DNA from: Zygnema cylindricum
Lineage: Eukaryota > Streptophyta > Zygnematophyceae > Zygnematales > Zygnemataceae
DNA: 62,000 bases
Direction of reading: 5' to 3'
Assembly: GCA_037447655.1 (NCBI GenBank)
Contig: JBBHKE010003319.1
Coordinates: 1 to 62,000, forward strand
Under the pieces are notes generated by a model, which saw only the letters and a program-made list of their open reading frames with translations, had not been told where the DNA came from and did no database searches. The position numbers and the translations under genes were made by a program. This document shows, in pieces, positions 36,201 to 47,779 of the stretch. Each line of letters opens with the position of its first letter. The stretch's first letter is position 1.

Positions 36201-37145
36201 AAGGGGACACAGGTGGTGGATAGCGGATCTGAACAAGCAATGGGGGCCGATGACCGAGTCTTCATGTACAACTGTTTGAACTGCCAGCAAACCAGTCATG
36301 GTTGGAAGCGTTGCCTCGGAAGCTCAAACCCGAATTGGCACTCAAGCAAAAGAAATGGGAAAATGAAAGAGCTAAACGGACCAAGAAAAAGGAAGAAATG
36401 AAACAATGCGGAGGATCGGAAGACATAACACCGGTGACCAAAAACAATTACGGCCCAACTCCCTAGTCTGAAACTGCCAAAATGTCCCAAGCTCAGTTGC
36501 GACAAATCAAACTCTCAAAGTTCGATGATTCCCAAATCTCCAATGAGTTACGGAGAAAATACACCACGGATTGCTGCAAATGTGAGGCTTGTGAATTCAT
36601 CGGACACAAGGAGGGGCAATGTTTTTGAAAGAATGGGGTCCCAAAGGAGATGATGCATTATGCACTGTTTACCGGCGGACGAGAAACTGCCGTGAATCCT
36701 CTCCCTCTCTAGCTCCTTTACCCTTGGGGGCATCGCGCCATAAACAAACCAGAAAGAACTCCAACGGTTCAATCCAGACTTACCCTGGAGAATATAATCC
36801 AACATCAGAGTTTGCAAGTAGCCGCGGTGGCTGTAGAACAGGCAGCCCTGCGTTTGGGATCTCCCTCTCGGACTCTTCCTCTGACGGCCGCTCAGAAACT
36901 CTACCGGAGAAAAAAGAATTACTACAAAAGGTGGCAGAGCTTGAAGAGTAATCCGCGACGGGCGAAGATGACGAAGTTGTGATGGGGTGGGATCTGGAAC
37001 CTCCTAAAGCGCATCACGCACAAACTTTCCTTTCGAGAGCCTAGAATATTAGCGTAAGAGACAATCGAAGGCAGCTTCGTACCTCAACATCGTCGCAAAG
37101 AAGAGACAAGCAAAGACCGACTTATCAGCGTCGGCCGTAAAGACT
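33250..37145 (+). pseudogene. Element H copy 1, gag-like region with two CCHC knuckles
   Basis: Broken frames encode a Pro/Ser/Arg-rich N-terminal part (33290-35250, with an SPSP repeat near 34960-34990). A capsid-like helical stretch follows at about 35480-36060 (GGALADYKERQPLLMA, ISDLILDAALLQA, FTKFRCLKSETPQTLFNR). Then come two zinc knuckles, CLNCQQTSHGWKRC at 36273-36314 and CEACEFIGHKEGQC near 36590-36630. This layout is that of an LTR retroelement Gag. The sequence shares no similarity with the copia gags here apart from the knuckle pattern. It ends near 37145 where copia fragment D starts. The second half is duplicated in copy 2 from 45592. Confidence 0.7.
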
Positions 37146-38361
37146 AAGGAAAAACAATATTCAAATGTGGGAATACAAAAACATGGCTGCCAGACATTTC
37201 ATTCTGAGGCACCTTACTCAAGCTGTGGCAACCTCTTGTCTTGACATTCTCAAGGCCAAGGAGTTATAGGAGACTTTATTGGAGATCAATAGAGCTAGTA
37301 CCATTGAGAAACTCCAGCGTTGCGAGCAAAGGCTAGGGGATAACACTTACAAAGGGGAAAAAATGCTAGACTACTATAATGATCTCTTTTTTTTGTTCAT
37401 GGAGATGGAAAGTGCCGAGTGGATAGGAACAATGAAGGTAAAAGTCAACACTCTCATAATGAAGGTTCCCAATGAATATGAGAACATAATGTACCTCGTG
37501 CAAGAAATAGATTACACTTTTTGGAACTAGAACACAGTTGTCCAGATGATACTTGTGCACGAGAACACTATTAAGATTTGGAGTGGAGAAACGAGCGTTC
37601 AATCTATAGTTGCCGCAACGACCGGTGGGGGAAGGATTCTAGGAAGCCTTACAACAGATTCAAATGAGAGAGAGATCAGTCTGGAGGACTAAGGCTCCCA
37701 AAGGGTCTTTGCCACTTTTGTAAAAAGCCGGGACACTTCATTTCGGATTGTATCAAGCTATCGCAGCTGAGGCTCTAAAATAAACCATAGAGGGGGTTCT
37801 TCCGCAGGAAAAAAGAAGACACTTGTGGCCACACAAGTGAAACAAGTGACCGAGGAGGAGAAGCTTTTGTAAAAGAAGGATGAGGAGCTTCTTTTTGGCA
37901 AGAATTTGTAGGAGATGGAGATACCCTGGAAACACAAGTATGCTCTTGGAGTGATTCAAAAAGCTCTAGAAGAAGGTTAGATTATCGACTCAGGTGCATC
38001 CATTCATATGTGTCATGACAAACACCTCTTCACCAAGCTAAGAAAGATCTTTGCTGTAGAGATAGAGTATGGGGATAAGAGAGTAATTACCACAGATCTA
38101 GTGGGATCGGTAGATCTGAAAATCTTAGTACAGGGTAAGACTTCTATACTCACCTTCTCAGATGTACTCTACATTCCTCAGCTGAGCAAAAATCTTGTTT
38201 TTACGTTTCTATTAGATGATAAAAAATTTGATACCTTCACTAGAAAATGAGTCTTTACAGCTAAGTATGGAAATGAAGTCTACTTCACAGCACATAAGGG
38301 TAGCCAAAGAATGTTTAGGCTTAACCTAAGTAATGAAAAGAAGAATGCTTACTATCTTGGT
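37146..38361 (+). pseudogene. Copia fragment D, gag to protease/pre-integrase
   Basis: This is a plus-strand relative of element A. It has gag (ARHFILRHLTQAV, TYKGEKMLDYYNDL, VKVNTLIMKVPNEYENIMY), a CCHC knuckle near 37715-37760 (CHFCKKPGHFISDC), and an intact protease signature IDSGASIHMC near 37985. The region continues to NEKKNAYYLG, just before the integrase zinc domain. It is cut at 38361 by the truncated LTR of element C and has several stops. Confidence 0.88.
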
Positions 38362-38970
38362 CGAATGCACATAATTATTTACAACAATCAGACAGCCGCT
38401 TGAAATGAAATAGTACGTAGTTAAAGTCCGTCCGCTGAAATGACGGTACAGTCAATACTTCTTTTCCAAAAATTACGGCAAACTCCGTCCGCTTTCTTGG
38501 TATTCTTTCATCACCGAAGATGAACCTCCACATGTAACTTTGGTCCTTAAATGTAACAGTACCTTTTCTTCTAGAACAACCAAACTTGACTTTCTCACGG
38601 ACTAACACGTGTGCCTGGAGTGCACCCAATCTGTGTACTCCTTTTCGAGTTGTATACTCACTAAATCATTCCTCGTCAATTTATCTTCACACAAACTGAC
38701 TCATATTCAGAACACCTTTCTTGCGCAGACTGCTATAGCTGCTATGACTCTGCTACGACTGCTATGACTGCTATGACTGCTATGACTACTATGATCTGTC
38801 AGTGCAACCGTGATATTAGAGCAGCGCAACTGCGATGTCAGATCAGAGCAATATAGCAGCACAGCAACAAGTGTAGAGTGCTCAAGGTTTGTAGCTGCGA
38901 TGTCAAACTTAGCGCAGCATGACAGCATAGCAGCAAGATATAGAGATGACTCAAGGCTTCCTAAACAACA
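38362..38970 (-). repeat. Truncated 3' LTR of element C (609 bp)
   Basis: It matches the outer 600 bp of 44580-45591, from AATGCACATAATTATTTACA to AAACAACA. It includes a tandem stretch of nine-base CTGCTATGA-like units at about 38728-38800. The U5 side is missing. The polypurine tract CTCCCCTAAA (38971-38980, plus-strand reading) follows. Confidence 0.85.
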
Positions 38971-38980
38971 CTCCCCTAAA
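38971..38980 (-). promoter_or_regulatory. Polypurine tract of element C
   Basis: On the minus strand TTTAGGGGAG abuts the LTR start TGTTGTTTAGG. Confidence 0.75.
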
Positions 38981-39008
38981 CCTATAGACTCTCTCAGCCA
39001 CTGAGTCC

Positions 39009-39281
39009 TCATTCCTCTTTACATAACTTCAACTTAGGTGCAGGTAAAGGCTTAGTTATCATATCTGCTACCATATTCTCATCCGGAAGATAACTTAGCT
39101 TTAAAATTCTGTTCATCACCTTCTCTCTTACAAAATGCAACTTGATGTCAATGTGTTTGCTTTTGAAGAGATGACTCGGGTTGGATGCAATTGCAATAGT
39201 TGCCTGGTTATCACACCACACTATTTGAGGTCTGGATGGCATAAAATGAAGTTATTGGAGGAGGGATTTCACCCATAGTAA
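39009..39281 (-). pseudogene. Element C RNase H, C-terminal part
   Basis: Read leftward it gives LLWVKSLLQ, then a stop, then MPSRPQIVWCDNQATIAIA, KHIDIKLHFVRE and MITKPLPAPKLKLC, ending at 39009. It is separated from the rest of RNase H (40696 onward) by the solo LTR. Removing the LTR and one AGTAA copy restores VKELLWVKSLL. Confidence 0.88.
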
Positions 39282-40690
39282 TGTTGTCCATAGCCTATTT
39301 CAGCCATGGATTACTCACGGAAACACCCACAGACTACCTCAAAAACAGCTGTGTTACAGACAACACATATTGCTCTTATATTAACGGAATCACCTCAAAC
39401 TGCACTTATATGCATTATACCATATACACTGTAATCTCCCAAAGTTATAACCATATCTACCAAGGCATCTAGATGATATTAGCTCCAGAGTTTCACAAAA
39501 ACAGTTGACAACTTCACAAACTAACCAATTTGACTGCTCACAGAATCTTACACAAATACTGGAATACAATGAAACTTCACACATACATAGATTATATATC
39601 ATAGAATAACCCCACAAAGTTTCACATGAAAGCACCAAACGGAGTGATCACACCAACAGGTCAAAGATGCAGAAAACAGTTTGCCATTGCTTTGATAAAC
39701 TTGACTGTGATAATCAAAATATTCTAAGTCCTACATGTTATACTCACAGAGTTCACTACCGAATGTACGGAGGCATACCAGCCGTTTGATATCTACCATC
39801 TACCTAAACTATTGTAAGTATACCCGAATAGTTCGAGGTATGTCAGACCGAACAAATCTACACTAATAACTAATTAGCAAAAAGACAAACCTATGTTGTA
39901 CATAATATTTACACCGACATCTCCACAATCTTCGTACATCAAAAACCAAGCTACCACTAAGTAACCACTAAACAAATATCATTACTCAAAATCTATACTA
40001 GTTACATTATCCGCAGCTGCGTCAGCTGCTTTGTCCGTGCGGATCATATCAAGGTAACCGCAGCTGTGTTGACTCGTCTTCGTCGCAGCTGCTCCGTACC
40101 GGCGGCGCATATTCATCCAAAATAACCGCAGTTGCGTTGTCCTGTCTGCGTCGCAACTGCGCCGTACCGGCGGTGCCTGTTTTAATATTTCGTTTATTCC
40201 ACATCGGATCGCTTCGCCATCCGCCGTCCATTTGTCAATGCTTGTACACGCCACTTAGTGAGTCTTTTACATCACTTAACTTATATCCGTTCGTTTGCTC
40301 CCCCAATCCATGAATCCATTCGAACCTCCACATTAAATTCCATAGCGCACGAACTGTCGCGTACGCACGAAAAAACTTTTCAAAACAACACTCCCCCGAA
40401 AATTTAGTTTCGTGCACCTATTAAAATATGCATCGTGTAATGTTATGTTGCTACGCTGCGCTAGTTCAACATTGCAGCGCAGTATGAATACAATATGCAG
40501 CGTGCACTGCTATGCTGCTACGCTGCGCTAGTTTGATATCGCAGCCCAGTACGAATACAATATGCAGCGTGTACTGCTATGCAGCCATGCTGCACTATGT
40601 TGACATCGCAGCTCTAGCAGCTGCTCCTTTCACCCTTAACTTCCTCTTCATAGCCTCATCTACTGAGAACTAAAGCTTTCAATTTCAACA
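39282..40690 (-). repeat. Solo LTR (1,409 bp) inserted in element C
   Basis: On the minus strand it starts TGTTGAAATTGAAAGC and ends GGACAACA, with perfect 5-bp flanks AGTAA at 39277-39281 and 40691-40695. Its first bases resemble the element B LTR (TGTTGAAATTGAAA, CTCAGTAGAT). U3 contains about three copies of a roughly 68-bp unit rich in GCAGC/TAGCAG (about 40420-40620). Near 40388 there is a GGGGGAG/TGTTG junction, so it may be a composite LTR. Its last codons read ATG-GCT-GAA...CAA-CA, a gag start as in the other families. Confidence 0.8.
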
Positions 40691-43600
40691 AGTAACTCCT
40701 TCACAGCTGAGCTTGTTGCCATATATTCAGCCTCCATTGTAGACTGAGCTGTTACCTTTTGAAGCTTGCTGCTCCAGCAGCATGTTCCAGTTCCAATCTT
40801 CAAAATGAATCCAGTGGTGGAATGGCGGCTTGGCATGTCTCCATAGCTAGCATCGCTCCACGTCTGAATTTTGACTTCATCTCCACCAAGAGCAAGTCGA
40901 AGATTCCGTGTGCCTGCAAGGTACCAAAGAACCCTCTTTGCGGCCTTCCAATCTGTTTTTCTCGGATTTTGCAAACTCCGGCTCAAAGCGCCAACTGCTG
41001 CCGCAATATCCGGCCTCGTGTAGTTCATGAAGTAAATTAGGCTGCCAAGAATCTGTCGGTATGGAATGGTGGCCATAAAATCTGCCTCCCTTGACTCCAA
41101 GGTATCGTCAAAAATGTTTCCTCCATCGGTCTCCACGCCTTCCACTTTCTGCTTAAATTCTATGGGAGTGGCACTTCCGTTTGCCTCTGCCATGGCAAAC
41201 TTTTCAAGCACATTTCCTATCGCTTCACGCTACAATAGATGGATTGTTCTCCTATCTCTATCCCTTTCTACTTGAATTCCAAGAATATACTTTGCCTCAC
41301 CTAAGTCTTTCATCTCAAATCTTGAATTCAAGGCTGCCTTTATTTTGTTAATCCCATTTAATGACTTGCTTAACAGCAACAAATCATCTACATATACCGC
41401 AATGTACATAATCCCATCTTTCCCTTCCATAACATAGACTGAGTGATCTGAGCTAATCCTAACGAATCCTATACCGGTTAAAAACTCATCTAGTTTTAGG
41501 TTTCACTGACGTGGAGCATGCTTCAAACCATACAAAGATTTCAATAGCTTACAGACTGGATTTTCTTTTCCAGTCTCTTCATACCTTTTCGGCTGCTTCA
41601 TATAAATTAGTTCTTGTAGATCTCCATACAAGAAAGTTGTCTTAACATCCATTTGATCTAGTTCCATATTCTCAATGGTTGCTAGGGATAACAAAATTCT
41701 AACAGTTGGAAATCGGACAACCGGAGAGAAAGTCTCTTCATAGTCAATTCCCTCCTTCTGACTATAGCCTTTTGCAACAAGCCTAGCCTTATATCTTTTA
41801 ATAAAGTTATCTAGATTCAACTTTACTTTAAAGACCCAGTTACAGCCGATGGCTTTTTGGTCTAGTGGAAGCCCCAAAAGCTCCCAAGTTTGAGCCTCCA
41901 TTATCGATTGCATTTGATCGTTAGCCGCAGCGATCCATTGATCTTTTTCCGGAGCTGAAAAGGCTTTCGATATTGTGACCGGTTCGATCATGCTGGAAGA
42001 TAATAAAGCAGTTTCGCAGCTTCGCAATTTTGCAGCGTCGCAGCTTTGCAGTTTCGCAGCATCGCAGTTTGGCAGCGTCGCAGTTTTCATTTAGATCCAA
42101 CGTACCGACATAAAATAGAGCAGCTTCACAGTTTCGCAGGCTGCTGCTTTGCCTTCTTCCCCCCGGAAAATCTGATGCTGGAACTGTTGGATCCGTAGGT
42201 TGCCGCCGAGGAGGAGGTGGAGGAGGAGGATGATTCTCCACACGTGGACCAGCCGGAGGGTCCAAAATGGGACTAGAAGAAGTGAGAGTAACACTTTCAA
42301 AAATAACATATTATTTGATTTTGGAATGTTTTTCAAAATCTGTCATACCAAAAACATCTACCGATCTGCTCTCTTCTTTAACCTGAAAATTTCTAGCAGT
42401 CTGAAAAGTATTCCTATCCCTATTAAATACTCTATAGCCCACGGATTCATCATCATAACCCATAAAAATTCATGGAATCGATTTCGAACTAAGCTTAGAA
42501 ACAGGGAGATTATACAAAATAAAACATTTACTCCCCAAAACCTGGAAGTGACTAACATTCGGTTTTCTTCCGGTCCACACTTCATATGGTGTTTTCCCTT
42601 TTACTGCTCTAGTCTTTATTCTATTCCTAATATACGACGCACACGAGAAAGCCTCACCCCAAAATTTGAAATCTATTCCCTTATCTAGTAACATAGATTT
42701 TGCACTTTCCGTTAGAGTTTGGTTGAGTCTTTTAGATACTCCATTTTGTTTCGGAGTATAAGGAACTGTAAATTGCCAAAAAATGCCATTGTCTTTTAAA
42801 TATTTAGAGAATGTATGAGAAATATATTCCCCTCGGTTGTCACACCGAAAGGAAAGGATCGGTTTTCCATGAAGTTTTTCCGCCCATACACGAAAATGCC
42901 TGAAGTGAGTGAGCACTTCACTCTTTTCTTTCATAAAGTAAATCTTGCTATATCTTGAGAAGTCATCCGTAAAAGGGACCAAAAACCGGTTGCCACTCAG
43001 TGAAGGAACTTTTGAAGGTCCCCACACATCCGAATGAATAATTTGCAGCAAATCCGTGGCCTGGTTATCCGCTGTTTCAAGTAGCGACAGCTTATGAAGT
43101 TTCCCCAAAGCACATCCATCACATACATGGGAATCTGTTTGTCCTAATTTAACACCATCTATCATATTTTTCTTTACCATTTTATCAAGCCTTTCATGAT
43201 AAACATGACCGAGCCTCTTATGCCACAAAACATTTTTCGGAAGGACACTAGAGTATGCAAAGTCAATTTCATTAGCCAAGTCCATCCGGTACAACAAGTT
43301 TGGGCCTCTAGTTCCTACCAAAGCTACCTTCCCATCTTTGCTTAATACCTTTTTTCCATTCTTTTGTAAAATTTCAAAACCTTTCATTTCTGCTACCGAA
43401 GTGGAAAACAAATTTTTTGTAAACTTTGGGATAAAGAGAACATCATGCAAGGTTCTCTTTACAATCTGACCGTTGATATCACATGCTAACTCCACGCTTC
43501 CCTTTGCCGTAGCCTCCACACCGCTGTCATCCGCGTAATAAATCGGACGAGTGGGAATTGGAGTAAGGGTTTTGAAGTAAGCCCGATTGCCGCACATGTG

Positions 43601-44579
43601 GGAGGAGCATCCGGAGTCCATAATCCATCCGTTCTCTCGAGGTCCCTCCATGAGATCTTATGCAAGAGCAAAGAACACGTCATCATCCGATTCTGGAAAT
43701 CTGACCACATATTCTTTTCCTTCCGGTCGTTCATCTTGTGACGTCTCAACAAATGCAAAGAACGCCGCATTTTTAATCGGCAGTTTTGATGTCACAAATT
43801 TTGGTGATGAACCCTCCGATCGTACCCTCTATCCCGCACGATAAATTCCCGTTTCACACGCTTTTATAAATGCCAGACACAGCCGGAAAACATGACCTTG
43901 ACCAAAGCAATAGACACACCTATCATATTGCCTATAATTCGGATTGGGGGTAAAGTTTCTGTTTCCAGAAAATCCAGCCGGCTTATATGTCTGTGCATTG
44001 TAAGCAACCACTAATTGACCACCGTTTAATGCTATTTGAGTTGCCTCTTCGTCTAAGATATAAGCTTGAGTTACTGCTTTATTCCATTTACTCTTCTCTA
44101 ACCTTCTTAGCTGCTCCGCTGCTCCTCTATATTCAGTAGGAAGCCCTCTCATTAGAATCATAACTTCATGATAAGGAGGAAAACTCCCCCCGGAACATGC
44201 ATTCTCCGACAATAAAAGTTTAAAGCCATTACAATATGAGTTAATGTCACCCCCAGTATATTTATAGTCCCAAATTTTTCCAGCAGTAACAACCTCATTC
44301 TGCTCACTAGCTAAGACATAAGATTCACTCAAGGCCTTCCATATTTCAGATGCCATAGAGATATTGATATATGTCATGTTAATATCTTCTGACAAAAGTA
44401 ACTTTAAAACATGCAATGCATCTTCATTTTTCTTTCCAAACTCTGGATCCGTATCCGCAAGAAAACCAAAAATCACATCATATAATTTCACTTGTTTCAA
44501 ATAAGACTTAGTCAAATCCGCCCAATAAAGATACTTTTGCCCATTAAACACCACGATCCGTGAGGGAGGGCCCGTGACC
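40691..44579 (-). pseudogene. Element C gag-pol
   Basis: Read leftward. Gag continues from the LTR (VTGPPSRIVVFNGQKYLYW) with a CCHC knuckle near 43905 (CVYCFGQGHVFRLC). Protease near 43620 is MDSGCSSHMC, with the Asp kept. Integrase at 43651-42470 has HKRLGHVYHERL, the CDGCALGK zinc site, HSDVWGP and RCDNRGEY, but reads VSKRLNQT where the catalytic Glu is expected. A linker near 42000-42150 carries an eight-residue CDAAKLR-type repeat. RT at about 41960-41230 has YVDD and SRFEMKDLGEAKYILGIQ. RNase H starts at 41211 (TWSDASYGD, CCWSSKLQKVTAQSTMEAEYM). Only a few stops interrupt it, so it is fairly young. Confidence 0.9.
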
Positions 44580-45591
44580 TGTTGACTTGAGGCAGCTGAT
44601 GCCACTAAAGAAGATGAAGAAGCATCGGCAGTTGCCATGATAATCAATTGTGCAAAGAGGAAACTCTCACGAAATCCCACAAACAACCAACTTCACAATG
44701 AAGCCCCAAGCAAATTAGACACACCCTAAGTCTACAAATTTGCCACAATATAGAATATATACACCAAAGAAACCACATGCAGAATTTCACAAAGTTCTGC
44801 CAAATGATCACAATGATCTTATAATTCAAACACACCCAAAAACTGCTTCGCAGTTTTCCTACACAACAATCCTATTTTTTCTAAAGTAATCTAAGTCCTA
44901 TATATGCAAGTGAGCCTAGAGTTGATCACACCGTACTACAACTAGCGTGGTCAATTGGTACACTACTATTCATTAACAAAATCCCACCGTTGAATGCACA
45001 TAATTATTTACACCAATCAGACAACCGCTAGAAATGAAATAGTACGCGGATAAAGTTCGTCCGTTGAAATGACGGTACAGTCAATACTTCTTTTCCAAAA
45101 ATGACGACGGACTCCGTCCGCTTTCCACGTATTCTTTCATCACCCAAGATGAACCTCCACGTGTAACTTTGGTCCTCAAATGTAACTATACCTTTTCTTC
45201 TAGAACAACAAAACTTGACTTTCTCACGGACTGACACGTGTGCCTGGAGTGCACCAAATCTGTGTACTCCCTTTTGAGTTACATACTCACTAAATCATGT
45301 CCTCGTCACTTTATCTTCACACAAACAGACTCATATTCAGAACACCTTTTTTGCGTAGACTGCTATAGCTGCTATGACTCTGCTACGACTGCTATGACTG
45401 CTATGACTACTATGATCTGTTAGCGCAGCTATGATATTAGAGCAGCGCAACTGCGATGTCAGATAAGAGCAGCATAGCAACACAACAACAAGTGTATAGT
45501 GCTCAAGGTTTCTAGCTGGGATATCAGACTTAGCGCAGCATGGCAGCATAGCAGCAAGATATAGAGAGGACTCAAGGTTTCCAAAACAACA
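44580..45591 (-). repeat. 5' LTR of element C (1,012 bp) encoding the Gag N-terminus
   Basis: The outer 600 bp match 38362-38970. I place the inner end at TCAACA (44580) by analogy with the solo LTR and the element A border. The gag ATG at 44638 lies inside it, so the first 19 codons (MATADASSSSLVASAASSQ) are LTR-encoded. The nine-base CTGCTATGA array is repeated near 45358-45415. Confidence 0.7.
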
Positions 45592-47249
45592 AGCTCTACG
45601 ACCACTTTGATCATAGTGAGGCCCGAGAGAAGGCGGTAACAGGCAAAACTAGGGGAAAATTTGCAAGATTTGCCGGAGAAATGCCTCCTGACAATGAGGA
45701 ATCGGCAGAACTTATAGCTTTGAGGAAGCTTAAGGGGAAACAAGTGGTGGATAGCGGATCTAAACCCGCCATGAAGGTGGATGACCCCAACTTTCTGTAC
45801 AATTCGTTGAACTGTCAACAAACAGGTCATGGATGGAAGCGCTACCCCCACAAGCTCAAACCCGAATTGGCCCTCAAGCAGAAAAAATGGGAAAAAGAGA
45901 GAGCTGAAAGGACCAAGAAGCATCAGGAAAGGAAACAAGGAGGGGGATCGGAAGACAAAACACCGGTAAACAAAGATAATTACCGTCCGACTCCCGGTTC
46001 GAAACTCCAAAAATGTCACAAGCCTAGTTGCGACAAAGCAAACTTCCAAAATTCGATGATGCAAAAATATCGAATGAATTAAGGGTCAAATACACCATCG
46101 AGGGCTCCAAGTAAGAGGCTTGGGATTTCATGCTCACTAGGAGGGGTAGTGTTTTTGAAAGAATGGGGTCCCAAAGGAGATGATGCAATATGCACTGTTT
46201 ACTGACGAAGGTGCAACTCCCGTAAACCCTCTCCCTCTTGTGCTTCTTTATCCTTGGGGACTTCGCACCACGGAAGAACAGGAACGACAAACACTAGGTC
46301 AAGCAAGACTCACCCCGTAGAGTATCATCCAACAGCAGAGCCAACAACTAGCCGCCATGGATGCAGAATTGGCAGCCCTGCGTTTGGGATCGCCCTCCCG
46401 GACTCCTGCTATGACAGGCGCTCAGAAATTCCACCAAAGAAAACAAAAAGTACTACAAAAGCTGGTAGAGCTTGAATAGGAATCCCCGGTAGGCGGAGAC
46501 AATGCCCATGTGATGGGGTGGGATATGGAACCTCTTAAAGCGCATCACGCACAAACTTACTTTTTCGGAGCATGGAATGTCGGTGTGGGAGACAGTCGCA
46601 GGCAACTACGTAACTCAACATCGGAGGAGAGGAGAGAGAAGCAAAGACTGGATCATGGAGATCACAACACGAAGACCACTAGACCTTTGTCATTCACCCC
46701 CAGGGAAGTTATTCTGAACGACAAAACAGGTCTCGGAATCAAAACCACAAATCTGCCTCCCCCGGCTCTAAAGAAATTCACTCCCAGATTCGAGAATTAC
46801 AAGACAACTAAGCAAAGGGAGATGGAAAAATAGGCGGAAGAGGATGAAAAACGAAAAAACAAAGACTGGTTCGAACGATATTTGATGGAACGCCCGGAGG
46901 ATAAAACACCAGAAATGCCCCCTGAACCGGATTCCGGCTAAGAAAGTGAGGAAGCAGGGGGAGGGAGCAGGAAAAACCAGAGGAACCAGGTTCCCCTATT
47001 TCGTCGCCAAAAACTCAACCTCCTTCCTCCAAATCGGCAGTGATGTTAGTAAGGCATCTCATGCCCTACGTCCTCACTCACGTGAAAACACTAGCCTCTT
47101 CCCATAACTTGCCGGAAAAAATTCTCATACAGGCCCTCGGAGAGGAGATTCACTCAGAAGGGGAGAAAATACCCCGGGCAGATCAGCTCTGGTCAGTCTT
47201 TTGGTCAGCAGACCCAAAGACCATTATAATGGATAAAGATTATAAGACG
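45592..47249 (+). pseudogene. Element H copy 2, gag-like region
   Basis: It begins abruptly at the LTR border of element C and matches copy 1 from about 36062 (YDHFDHSEAREKAVTGKTRG versus the same words there). The first knuckle is damaged (CQQTGHGWKRY). Downstream of the copy 1 end it adds SFTPREVILNDKTGLGIKTT, a Lys/Glu-rich stretch, and MPYVLTHVKTLASSHNLPEKI. Several stops break it. It leads straight into the protease. Confidence 0.72.
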
Positions 47250-47690
47250 TTATTTGTGGCTCTAATCCTCAACCGGACAGGAAATTTCAAACTCAACGGG
47301 TACGGCGAATACCAAGATGCAGTGGTTGACACAAGAGCACTCCCAAACCTAATTACAACTTCGGCTCTACAACAAATGCCCGAGGAACTCTGACCGGAAA
47401 TTTGCCCCAGTAACATCATCTTGAGCAGGGTTAGCAGTGGGAACTAGCCAGTTCACGAAATTATCAAAGCCATGTTAATCGAGTTCTCTGATGACGCGGG
47501 TCAAAAAGTTCGAATTCAACTTCCCTTCTTGGTGGTGGAAGGTAAGCTGTTTGAAATTATATTGGGGATGGTCACCTGGGCAAGGTTGAATATGGGTTTA
47601 AGTGTGTGGAAGGAGAAGTTTACTGATCGGGACCTTGAGGATACGGAGGGGGTCAAGGTGGTGGTACCCTTGGATTTATAGAATCGGGGG
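47250..47690 (+). pseudogene. Element H protease (retropepsin-like)
   Basis: AVVDTRALPNLIT at about 47320-47360 corresponds to the retropepsin active site D-T-G, with Gly changed to Arg. A typical second half follows (VRIQLPFLVV, FEIILGM). Two stops lie near 47391-47445. It sits between the gag-like region and the methyltransferase in one direction of reading, as expected for a Gag-Pol order. Confidence 0.68.
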
Positions 47691-47779
47691 AAAACTAATG
47701 CTCCAGTAGCCGGATGTTATCTTGTTTATGCTACCCACACTCCATCAGAACTTCTCGCCAGCGCTACTGACATTACAGA

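Larger units (their letters stand above)
38362..45591 (-). mobile_element. Ty1/copia element C, with truncated 3' LTR and a solo LTR inside
   Basis: Leftward element: 5' LTR 44580-45591, gag-pol to about 39009, polypurine tract, and 3' LTR 38362-38970. The 3' LTR lacks its last 400 bp or so compared with the 5' LTR. Flanking DNA differs on each side (fragment D on the left, element H copy 2 on the right) and no target duplication is seen, so the left end was lost by deletion or recombination. A 1.4-kb solo LTR interrupts RNase H. Confidence 0.88.

Noticed and set aside
45459-46064. Long minus-strand open frame over element H
   Set aside because: It is antisense to the plus-strand gag-like region that carries the zinc-knuckle and copy 1 similarity, so it is a shadow.
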